Source: Caenorhabditis remanei
Taxonomy: Eukaryota; Nematoda; Chromadorea; Rhabditida; Rhabditidae
Reading direction: 5' to 3'
Length of the DNA: 64,000 nt
Assembly (NCBI RefSeq): GCF_010183535.1
Contig: NC_071331.1
Coordinates: 14,508,001 to 14,572,000, forward strand
This document shows, one piece after another, positions 1 through 9,388 of the stretch. Positions within the stretch are counted from its first letter, which is position 1. Each line of letters begins with the position of its first letter. The notes beneath the pieces were generated by a model that saw only the letters and a list, made by a program, of their open reading frames with translations, was not told the DNA's origin and did not search any database. Both the position numbers and the translations under genes were made by a program.

Positions 1-1257
1 GCCAGGCTATTGTTTTCTTAGATTTTCTCTTCCTCTTTCTAAAAGATGGAGCAAAATCTTCATCGTCATCGTCCTCTTCCTCTTCTTCCTCATCTCCTTC
101 CTCTTGATTGTCACCATATTCTGATTCTTCGGAATTTCCACGACTATTTCTTGCAGAAGTTTTGGAATTTGAAGCGTTATTATCTACGACAGTTGGAGTC
201 AAATCTTGAACTGGTTTCACTGAAGAAGCTTTTGGATGATCTGCCACTGATATTCCGAAATCTTCAAGTGTGAATGCGCAAATCGCTTTACCGATTTCTA
301 CCCATCTTTCGGTCAACTAAACATACAACTATTAGCAGTCGACCAATTATAACTTACTCGATCTTTCTGTTCTTTTTCTCTCAAAATTAATTCTTCCTTT
401 GTTCTTTTCGTTCGTTCAACTCTCTGATCAACATGGAGGACAGATTTTTGGTTGACACCACACAATGCTCCAGTAAATGAATTTGTGTTAGCAAGAACTG
501 TTCCTTTCGTTTGATTTCCAACCAGCTGTTTTAAATTGTTCACGAAGTTTGCAACATTCAGAACAATTTCATCGCCAGTAACTTCATTCGAAATTCGATC
601 GGTTTGAAAGTTTGGAAGTCCAAACTCTTCAGGTGACAGGGAACAAATTGCTCGTCCAACTTCAATCCATTTCTCTTCTTCCTAAAACGAACTGATTCTT
701 GGTTTTGCACACATTTAGTGATTATACATACTTTTTTCCGTGCAATTTCATCTCTCAACACTTTTTTCAATGCTTCTTCTTCAATTGCTGCCTGACGTTT
801 TGCTGCTAATTCTTCCTTTGTGAATTGAACAGTTAACGGTCTCGAAAGTTTCGGAATGGTATGTTGTTGGTACTGTAACTTAAAATTTTCAACTTTTCGG
901 AAATAACCGAAAACTCACTTTTCTTGTCCGCATTTTCCTCTGGTTTACAGCATCAAACGATTGCTTAATCTCTGCCGCGACATCGATTTCTTCAGATGTA
1001 GATGCAACTCCCATGCTATGCTGCAGCATTTCTAGACTTATTGGAATATTCTGAATTTCTTTGGATTATGAATATTAGTTTAAAGACAAATGATATACCA
1101 TAAATGTGTTCATGTCTATTCCTTCAATTTTCTGTTTACTCGTTTCCTCTTCCTTCACAGTAGCTTCCAATCCTGATTCTTGTCTCATTGAATCGATAGA
1201 CTGCTTCCTCTCATTTGTTTCATGAATTTCTGCCGGAAACCACGGAACGTTCGACAT
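1..1257 (-). CDS. Unknown acidic, coiled-coil-rich protein (3' end off window)
   Basis: I do not recognise this gene. The reading starts at an ATG at 1257 (MSNVPWFPAEIHETNERK) and continues through at least five exons, with introns near 1053-1098, 880-920, 690-730 and 315-360. Each intron shows GT..AG on the minus strand, and the frame stays open across the first joins. The protein is charged and helical, with long Glu/Lys/Arg stretches (for example TKEELILREKEQKDR). Towards the window edge it becomes a run of Glu and Asp followed by a basic cluster (RKRKRKSKK). It contains two copies of a short module: WIEVGRAICSLSPEEFG (about 620-690) and WVEIGKAICAFTLEDFG (about 255-300). The acidic tract and basic cluster suggest a nuclear or chromatin-associated protein, which is inference only. 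It is divergently arranged with nuaf-3, so the roughly 300 bp between them may be a shared promoter. The C-terminus lies beyond position 1. Confidence 0.6.
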
Positions 1258-1563
1258 TTTCGAATCTGAATGTACAGAAAGTAAATAAATGGAACTGAAT
1301 AAATGAGGAAAACAAAAAAGAAAAGAGAAAATATAGATTAAAATATAGTCGCGCCTAGTATGTCGATAGAGCGCGCTTGCACTACCTGAATAGAGGAAGT
1401 AGGTTCTTTATCAATATCATTATTTGTGATAAATAAACAATGCACGGATGAGCACCGTAATTTAATAAAGAGATCTACTTCGAAAGAATTTGTAAAAGAG
1501 ATCAATTACTCGTTTTCAGGAGTTCTCGATGGGTATCACATAAATCCGTTGGGAGAATCTGAT

Positions 1564-2419
1564 ATGACAGATCGTAGTAGAATTTCAATGCTCTCAACTG
1601 AAATGCTGGAAGCGAAACAAATTGGAGTACGAGGACTGTCGTGTTACGGTTTCAGACTGTTAGATGGGTCATTTCTGTAAGTTTGAAACAAAAGCGAGAG
1701 TTGATTCGAACTACCGTATTATTCAGATACGGACCAATTGCCTTGTTCCCAAAAACGGCTCTCTCATGGCGTGTTGCTACACCAGATGATATCACTCCAC
1801 GATCATTATCACTTTTTGCTGCTCTTGAACCAAAAATTGATATTCTGGTTTTAGGTGTTGGCGATAAAAAGAATATTGATAGGTATCAAAAGAACTTGGA
1901 AGAGAAGTTCTCGAAAAATCCTTTTTCAGAGTTCGTGCTGCAGTGGCACCGTTTCTACGAGAGCATCAAATAGGATTGGAGATAATGGATACAGTACATA
2001 ACAATATAAACGCCGAAGTTTATGTTTCAAATTTCAGGAAGACGCCATTGCCACATTCAACTTTCTGAATGCTGAAGGACGATACGTGGGAGCTGCTCTT
2101 TATCCTCCAGATGATATGGTCGTTACAGACAAAGAATACGGTAGAGCTTTGGCGCTTCTCAAGGGTTGGGATACGGTGCGTTTTAGAAGACGGAGACTAC
2201 CGATTACTGACTATATTCAATTTTTAGGTTGAAGAGAATCCGCTACTCACAGGACTCAGCGATACAATTAATCAAGCTGAAGATCTTGTTAAACGATTGT
2301 GGAGTGGAGATGAGAAGAGTTGGCAATCAGCAAGACAAAAGGTTCTCGAGTCACCATCTCAACGAGAAGAACGAATGCAATTGGAAGTTGAAGGAAAGGA
2401 GAAGAAACGAATTGAATAA
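1564..2419 (+). CDS. nuaf-3: NADH dehydrogenase (complex I) assembly factor 3, NDUFAF3/MTH938 family
   Basis: NDUFAF3 proteins act in mitochondria in early assembly of respiratory complex I. The conserved MTH938/DUF498 fold is visible: RISMLSTEMLEAKQIGVRGLSCYGFRLLDGSF, then YGPIALFPKTALSW, then EPKIDILVLGVGD, then a segment ending in GLEIMDTEDAIATFNFLNAEGR and YVGAALYPPD. Exons are about 1564-1677, 1726-1881, 1929-1984, 2039-2175 and 2229-2419. All joins keep frame with short introns. I chose the ATG at 1564 because a TTTTCAG acceptor ends at 1519 with no upstream exon in matching phase, which suggests trans-splicing of the leader there. The open frame extends further upstream without an ATG, so a longer N-terminal targeting peptide cannot be excluded. 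The C-terminal tail (VEENPLLTGLSD onwards) is charged and nematode-like. An AATAAA lies near 2571. The next gene in C. elegans, as I recall, is cpt-2, whose remnant lies about 1.7 kb downstream here. Confidence 0.85.
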
Positions 2420-2780
2420 ACATGCTATCTTCTTTGCTTTGTCATTTATTTTTTAGTTCAATTAAATATGATTTACTTTCCTGGATATATTGTTTTCTTC
2501 TGATTTCATAGATCTAGACTTCCGAATAATTTTTCATCTAGGCGTTTTGTTCTACAAATTGATCTTTTCAATAAAACTAAGTTTTCCTGAAAACTTTTTT
2601 TTGTTTTTCCCACACAAACATGCTCTTCGAGTTATGGCTTAATTACAGTAATGACCATAATTCTAGCAAAACTTGGTCGTTCTAGGTTTTCAGAATGCAA
2701 AACCATGAAATCTTTCTCATCGAGTCTATCTTTTCAGATGACACCATCACGTGTTTTAAAATCATCATTGTTTCAAACCA

Positions 2781-3821
2781 GTGCCCAAAAAGGTTAAACA
2801 GGGAGTTCACCATTCTACCAGTCTCCGTTCCATTGTGGTCCATTTTCGTCTGCAAAGTACAACATTTTATCATCAAAAACCAAAAAGTGTGTACTCTGCT
2901 ATTTCTTTTTTCGTCTTTCTTTTTCAATTTGGTCTCATTCCACTCGATTATTCTTTCTTTTTCCCCCGACTCATTATCAATAATGATCATCGACAAAAAT
3001 GTGTTTAGTCGTCTTCTGATTAAATATTTCCAGCTACGTGTGCACTCTCTCTCTTTTTCATTTTCTCTCTTATCAAATTCTCTCTTTTTCATATTTTAAC
3101 TGTCATCGATGTCTTTTTACTTTTTGACTTTTATAGCATCACAAATTTACTAAATTTACTTTTTTCGTATTCTCCGGGTTACTGGTTTTGAGAATTTATG
3201 GACGTAATTCGTAGAATGTGTTCACTGTTTCAGGGAAACACCAACAGAAAATAGATAAGAGTGGTCTACAATTCAGAGAGTTACCAACTAAAATTGAATT
3301 GAATGGACAGAAAACGTGGAAGTTTAGTTCCTGCAATCCATGTGAGTCTTTTGGAGAAATTTGATCATCTTGATTTAAGGACTTTATGATTTTCAGAAAG
3401 CAGTTGAGGACAGTCTTCGTGCCAACAGTGTTACTGTAGAAGAGAATGAAACAGAAAGAGAGACGCAGAGAAAGAAAAGAAGGAAGAAGCAAAGAAGTAC
3501 TAGTTGTGAGTTCTCATTCACAATTTGGATAACTCAAAATCTTAAATGTTTTATTTCAGCTGATGGAGCCGCTCCGTTGAACTCAGCTCCACGACATGTT
3601 CAGAAATTTGATTGGAAGGATATGCTCCATTTGGCAGATATTTCTGGGAGAAAGGTTACTAGAAAAGTTGAGAAAACTATACAATATGTCAAGTTTTTAG
3701 AGAGGAAATTCTACTGCGAGTCATTCCGGACATGCAACGAGAGCTGGATCTTTGGTGAGTTCTTTGAATTTTCAGTTTCAATGTTTTTCATTTTCAGAAA
3801 GGAAAAATCTGGATAGAATGT
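2781..3821 (+). repeat. Copy 1 of a 1.04 kb direct duplication (TRPM 5' exon cassette)
   Basis: This stretch matches 8360-9388 almost base for base. I count about nine substitutions plus two small deletions in the right copy (3 bp and 9 bp), which accounts for the 1041 versus 1029 bp lengths. The cassette holds a C/T-rich upstream block and three full exon-like segments (3234-3341, about 3404-3505, 3560-3754) plus the first bases of a fourth. In the right copy these lead into the TRPM gene. In this copy homology stops at 3821, right after the codons for TGG-ATA-GAA-TGT inside the fourth exon. The left edge is sharp as well (flanks differ before gtgcccaaaaagg). Confidence 0.9.
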
Positions 3822-4022
3822 GGACGAATCCTTGCTTCAGATCTTTCACAGGCCCCAGCAACGGGAGCAACTTCAACAACAAGCCAAGATTCATCTGGAC
3901 AAGACTATTTTTTTTCAAAACAGAGATATTTTCCTTTTCATACCCTAAACGTAGTCCACCTTTCGACAAAAGTACACTACTGCAGAGATTGTAGTGTATC
4001 GCAAAGTGGGGGTACACTGTAG
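3234..4022 (+). pseudogene. Truncated TRPM 5' exons with a new 3' reading frame
   Basis: The exon segments of the duplicated cassette can be joined here: [16 protein letters not shown].., [15 protein letters not shown].., [21 protein letters not shown], then GKIWIEC. After the duplication breakpoint (3821) the frame stays open for about 66 more codons (GRILASDLSQAPATG ..) until TAG at 4020-4022. That tail has no resemblance to TRPM and none that I recognise. Two of the joins need acceptors a few bases downstream of the obvious TTTTCAG, as in the right copy. This could be a decayed duplicate or a small chimeric transcript. No start codon is assigned. It sits directly upstream of the cpt-2 remnant. 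Confidence 0.45.
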
Positions 4023-4155
4023 CCTTGAATGGATTCTACTATATACCCAAACCGTGTGTAGTTATGGACCGAATCTCTACAATTGCAAATCAAGTGATTC
4101 ATTCGGAAAATTTTTTTATATCAATGAAAATACTTTATCAGCTTTTTTATTTCAG

Positions 4156-5120
4156 CTCACACGTGCCACAACTCTAGCCATTTCCTATGCAAGAATCAAG
4201 CGATCACTCGATGAAAACCTTTTGGGACCAGAGGTTTTCCATATGAATCCAAAGAAGAGTGACACGAAATTGTTCAGAACCGTTTGCAAGTAAGTCTATT
4301 AAAATGCTTCATATGCTATAAGACTGAAATTCAGAACTCTTCCACCAAGTCTCTCTTGGTTTGGAGCTGTCACCGGACTCTGTAATGCAATTGGCTATTC
4401 AAATGGCATTCTACTCTCTCTACAAGGAGTTCGTACCAACTTATGAATCTTGTTCAACTGCTGCGTTCCTGAAGGGAAGAACGGAGTGCATGAGGTTGGA
4501 TTTTTCATTGTTTTTTCATTATTTCTTAACTGAGTTATATTATAGATCTGCGACCGCTGCAACTCGAACTGCTACACTTGCTATTCTTGAAGAGAATCGC
4601 AAAGATGTTCGACAACTTTTGTCCGACTGTTCCAGTCAACACTTCCAACTTGTCAAAGAAGCTTCAATGGGACAAGGCTACGATCGTCATTTGCTCGGTC
4701 TCAAAATCACTGCACAACGTTTAAGTCAGCCAATTCCTGACTTCTTCCAAGATCCAGGATACGCCAGAATGGGACATTTCGTTTTGTCTACAAGTACATT
4801 GTCTACTGAAACAATTGTATTCGGAGGCTTTGGACCCGTTGTTCCAGATGGATTTGGTATTGGGTATAATGTAGTTGCAAGCAAGTTGGGAGCTGTCATT
4901 TCCAGCAATAAGGTGATTTTTGAGTTTATGTTTTCGCAATTCAGAAGTAAAGAAAATCTATTGTCTTATGTAGGAGAACAGCCATATCTTATCAAAATAA
5001 CAACATCAGTTATCTTATCGATTATCCAATTTTCAGTCAAAACGAGATGCAGCTGCTTTCTCAAACGCTCTTTACAAGACCTTGGATATTCTTCGTGGAC
5101 ATCTTCTCGAGTCGAAGTAA
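4156..5120 (+). pseudogene. cpt-2: Carnitine O-palmitoyltransferase 2 remnant (5'-truncated, internally deleted)
   Basis: CPT2 moves long-chain acyl groups from carnitine to CoA in the mitochondrial matrix. The first piece (4156-4289 and the start of the next exon at 4335) reads LTRATTLAISYARIKRSL..GPEVFHMNPKKSDTKLF..TLPPSLSWFGA, which corresponds to residues around 130-190 of CPT2. The sequence then jumps to LELSPDSVMQLAIQMAFYSLYKEFVPTYESCSTAAF..GRTE, a region around residue 500. It continues with the conserved EASMGQGYDRHL, LSTSTL and FGPVVPDGFGIGYNV stretches and ends LRGHLLESK-stop at 5120. About 300 residues containing the catalytic histidine region are missing, and the two parts are one base out of frame at the junction near 4370. 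No N-terminal exons are found upstream; the TRPM cassette occupies that place. Introns at about 4494-4545 and 4915-5035 are normal. A working copy elsewhere in the genome is likely but cannot be seen. Confidence 0.8.
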
Positions 5121-5874
5121 ATAAAAACATCGTTATACTTCTTACATGTAATTAGACTGTAAACTACTTATTTATGCCAATTTTTAACGATAAGGTAACA
5201 GTTTTTGCTGATTGCCAGTTTTTTTTTTCTAAATCAAACGAGTACGTACATTTTTCCAAAAAAAGGTTTTTACATTGTAATGTTAATTTATGTGATACAT
5301 TTTTATCAGTCGGGCATACATTGTTTACTTTCTGATTATTTAATGGTGATTCTTACCGCTATGGTCATGCGAGACTGAAAAAGGAAAAGACACGAGAAAT
5401 ACATTAAAAGAAAACTGTTCTTGAAATTGAATTTAACTGTTTCAGGGTAGAATCAACTACTCTAGATATTCTAAAACTGCACGATTGAATCAGAACGAAC
5501 ACAACGACGTCACATTGCGTCTGCCCACCCCTCTATGAGCACTTGACACTACACGGTCTCCTAAAGTCTTCTTGGACATACATACAGTATGTCGTCGTCC
5601 GCCACCTCATCGTGTGGTCTTATTGATTGTTCTCCACGTGGTCAGGGCCATGAGAAAAGGAATAGTAGTTTGATTAGATTAATAGTTTTTAACTTTTTCG
5701 GAATAAGGACGGTGGAAAATTTAATTGATTAGAACAATCTAGTAAGAAGATTCTTATTCTTTTTCAAATAGGAATATTAGTTTTGAACATTTTCGTGCCA
5801 GTTGTTTTGAATTACAATGTTATAAAACCTTAAATCTTTCCAGACTGCGTTTCTCAATTGCTGATGCAGAAACA
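5121..5874. other. Intergenic, no gene seen
   Basis: AT-rich sequence between the cpt-2 remnant and the F-box gene. It includes homopolymer T runs near 5220 and a less AT-rich patch around 5500-5650. I see no reading frame, RNA gene or repeat that I can support. The last 50 bases should contain the promoter or leader acceptor of the F-box gene (an ATCTTTCCAG-like acceptor ends at 5843). Confidence 0.5.
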
Positions 5875-7127
5875 ATGAAGTTGCTTCGGTTACCACTACT
5901 TGTTCAAGTTTTTGTTTTCCAACATTTAGGACTGGGTGGTCTTTTCATGCTTTCACTTTGTTCTCAAAAAATGAGAAAGCAGATTAAATCGACATTTTGG
6001 GCAAAGTCGACGGGATTGAGTATGACGTTAGATTCATTGAGAGAAGAAGGAACTATTTATTTCGAAGGATTGTTCGAACATTTTAAAGTAATCACTTGGG
6101 TCGTTGAGAATCCTGAAACAACTCCACGGGAATCGAGTGTTCTTTTTTTGAAGATGGATACCGATATGGTTTCTTGTGGGTGAGTTGGTAACCTAATCTA
6201 TCTTCCAAGCCAATTCCATACGTTACTTTCCAGGTTGAGTTTCGATACGGACACAGGTCATCCAACTTTCGACTTTGATGAAGATAATTGGAAATCTGCA
6301 CCCATTTTGATGTACAACTACATTTCTGACCTGTTCCACACATCTGCTGATATTCAGTTCCTTACGAATACGCGAAGTTTCGAAGATTTGCCAAACATCA
6401 AAGTTTTCAAGAATTTCTATCACGAAGGATACCTGTTAGCTGGCTCAAAATTGGATGCATTTGTTGAAACTCATGATATTACGAATTGTGCCGTGATCCT
6501 CCCATATATTACAACTGATAATCTATATTCTATCGGATCAATTAAAAGAAAATCCAGTTTACTGAAAATTAAACATTTGCTGGTGTACAAGTCAAAATTT
6601 TTAGTTATAAATAATCTACTAAGTTTTCGCGGAAGCCATGCCGTTTTCTTGGAATCATTTTTCAAAAACAACGTTATTATTAAGTTTTTGAATTTATGGA
6701 TGACTGGCCGTTTTCGGAGACTCGAATATCTTCTTATCACAACTCTTTACACTCCACTCAATCCAGAATATATTTTGGAGAAATTCAATACAATGCCATT
6801 CGACGAATCAAGGAGATCAGCGATGTTCATAAATAAATCAGCGTATGTTTCTAGTCTCACTGACTGATTCGAATTTTCCGCTATTTCAGAATGATCGACT
6901 TCATTCCTGCTAATTGTAAGCAGCCAGACTGGTCAAAGGGATTTGATATCGAAAGAGAAAAAGACTCCACGTTGGCTACAATTGTTCTGGAAAGAGATCA
7001 ATTTCATTTCTGTGTTTGGAAAGATCGTTTTCCAAAACAGATTTCCACATCTCCAGATTACAACGGAATTCTAAAACGCTTACGGGGGGGGAAGTTTGTC
7101 CCATACAGAAGTACCTTTTATGCATGA
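5875..7127 (+). CDS. F-box protein with FBA_2-type domain (Caenorhabditis fbxb/sdz-33-like)
   Basis: The N-terminus (MKLLRLPLLVQVFVFQHL then GLFMLSLCSQKMRKQIKS) fits the F-box of the large Caenorhabditis F-box family, which recruits substrates to SCF ubiquitin ligases. The middle and C-terminal part (leucine-rich stretches such as FLESFF, IIKFLNLWMTGRFRRLEYLLIT, then FDIEREKDSTLATIVLERDQFHFCVW) matches the FBA_2 substrate-side domain. Exons are 5875-6179, 6234-6842 and 6890-7127. Both introns are about 50 bp and the phases agree. Length is about 380 residues, normal for the family. The frame closes at 7127 shortly after a run of eight G (7084-7091). A one-base change in that run would instead give a longer C-terminus ending FRETGFSEDKAMAYWLGRLM..IF at 7219, which looks like genuine coding sequence. 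The gene sits between the two copies of the TRPM cassette. F-box genes of this group turn over rapidly, so the insertion here is not surprising. Confidence 0.75.
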
Positions 7128-7219
7128 CATCAATGAGTGAATTCCGAGAAACGGGATTCTCAGAAGACAAAGCGATGGCTTATTGGTTAGGGCGACTTAT
7201 GAACAGCTTCATTTTCTGA

Positions 7220-8359
7220 TTTTGAAAAATTGAATTCAATCTTAATAATTTATATCATAGAGCGTTTAAACTCTTGCATTTGGAATGTCATTGTATAAAA
7301 ACTTTGTCTGTGCTGTACTTTTCATGCTTCATACTTTCAACTGTTTTCCATTTTTCTTTATATTATTCACTCTTCATTTGTATTTTTATCGGATCTGTCA
7401 TAATTTATAGCCTCTATTAAATCCGTGTTTTCATTAACATAAATTTTTCAAAATCTGTTCGTCAGTAACATTCTCAGTTCTCTTTGATTAAATGTTTCAT
7501 GTTGTTGAGGAGGTTTATAGGATTGGTGAACCAATACCACTTCAATGAGTGAGATATACAGTTACGTAACTAACTAGTTACTTAGGAAACAAGACAACAT
7601 GTAACACAAACGGTTTATTACTGTACTCGCAAAGGTCGACCACCTTGGTTAGAGGGTAAGTTCACCGTTGTATATTTCAATAAGAAAGTCTACGAGTTGG
7701 ACGATACAATTTGTTTAAATAATGATGGAGTATTATTCCACGACACATGTGTGGTGGGCGCCATAGCAATCAACACATATCATAACAAAGTATGACCTGA
7801 TAACAGGATGCATTCGAAAAACGTACTTCTAACTCCTATCCTCGTGAATTTCTTCACCTACACTGTTATGGAATACTTCTTTGGAATAATAGCGGGATAC
7901 ACCAGAAACGCGACTACGCTGATACAGTAACCGAATTGATTTTAACTATAATTGCACCAACCACTAGGTCAACAAATATCTATTTCTACTTGCATTGTTC
8001 GAAATTAATTTCAATAGTATCCAGGACAAAACAAGAAGCTACTGTAGCTTCTAAATAGAGAAACAGTTCAACTTCTGGTTGTCATTATTCTCTGAAAAAA
8101 GGACTGAAATTAGAGAATAATCAAAGTTGATTTTCTCGATTGTACATTGTTTGAAAGTCTGTCTTTCTGCATCTTCAACCTCTTCAAGTACACTGAAATA
8201 TGAATTCCAGATTCACTGAATAAAATAAATTAGTCGTTCAGGACTTTCCATAAATTACGATTGAATGTGAGAAGTTGTTTTTATTAGTGGGTGAAAACCG
8301 TCCTGGATGTTTAAGTCTGCAGAGATTTTCTTTTACAACCGAATAAATTTGTTTTTAAT
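7220..8359. other. Intergenic, no gene seen
   Basis: About 1.1 kb of AT-rich sequence between the F-box gene and the right copy of the duplicated cassette. I see no supported gene or repeat. It would include the F-box 3' end and possibly the promoter and first exon of the TRPM gene, which I could not identify. Confidence 0.4.
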
Positions 8360-9388
8360 GTGCCCAAAAAGGTTAAACAGGGAGTTCACCATTCTACCAG
8401 TCTCCGTTCCATTGTGGTCCATTTTCGTCTGCAAAGTACAAAATTTTATCATCAAAAACCAAAAAGTGTGTACTCTGTTTCTTTTTTCGTCTTTCTTTTT
8501 CAATTTGGTCTCATTCCACTCGATTATTCTTTCTTTTTCCCCCGACTCATTATCAATAATGATCATCGACAAAAATGTGTTTAGTCGTCTTCTGATTAAA
8601 TATTTCCAGCTACGTGTGCACTCTCTCTCTTTTTCATTTTCTCTCTTATCAAATTCTCTCTTTTTCATATTTTAACTGTCATCGATGTCTTTTTACTTTT
8701 TGACTTTTATAGCATCACAAATTTACTTTTTTCGCATTCTCCGGGTTACTGGTTTTGAGAATTTATGGACGTAATTCGTAGAATGTGTTCACTGTTTCAG
8801 GGAAACACCAACAGAAAATAGATAAGAGTGGTCTACAATTCAGAGAGTTACCAACTAAAATTGAATTGAATGGACAGAAAACGTGGAAGTTTAGTTCCTG
8901 CAGTCCATGTGAGTCTTTTGGAGAAATTTGAACATCTTAATTTAAGGACTTTATGATTTTCAGAAAGCAGTTGAGGACAGTCTTCGTGCCAACAGTGTTA
9001 CTGTAGAAGAGAATGAAACAGAAAGAGAGACGCAGAGAAAGAAAAGAAGAAAGAAGCAAAGAAGTACTAGTTGTGAGTTCTCATTCACAATTTGGATAAC
9101 TCAAAATCTTAAATGTTTTATTTCAGCTGATGGAGCCGCTCCGTTGAACTCAGCTCCTCGACATGTTCAGAAATTTGATTGGAAGGATATGCTCCATTTG
9201 GCAGATATTTCTGGGAGAAAGGTTACTAGAAAAGTTGAGAAAACTATACAATATGTCAAGTTTTTAGAGAGGAAATTCTACTGCGAGTCATTCCGGACAT
9301 GCAACGAGAGCTGGATCTTTGGTGAGTTCTTTGAATTTTCAGTTTCAATGTTTTTCATTTTCAGAAAGGAAAAAACTGGATAGAATGT
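8360..9388 (+). repeat. Copy 2 of the 1.04 kb direct duplication, joined to the TRPM gene
   Basis: Partner of 2781-3821. In this copy the last exon continues through the canonical TRPM N-terminal sequence ([20 protein letters not shown]). That makes the TRPM locus the likely source and the left copy the derived, truncated one. The copies differ by small indels near 8478 and 8727 and by scattered substitutions. Confidence 0.9.

Noticed and set aside
2682..3099. Open frames of about 135 codons on both strands of the cassette's left block
   Set aside because: C/T-rich low-complexity sequence before the first clear acceptor; both strands are open, which indicates composition and not coding. The same applies to 8307-8675.
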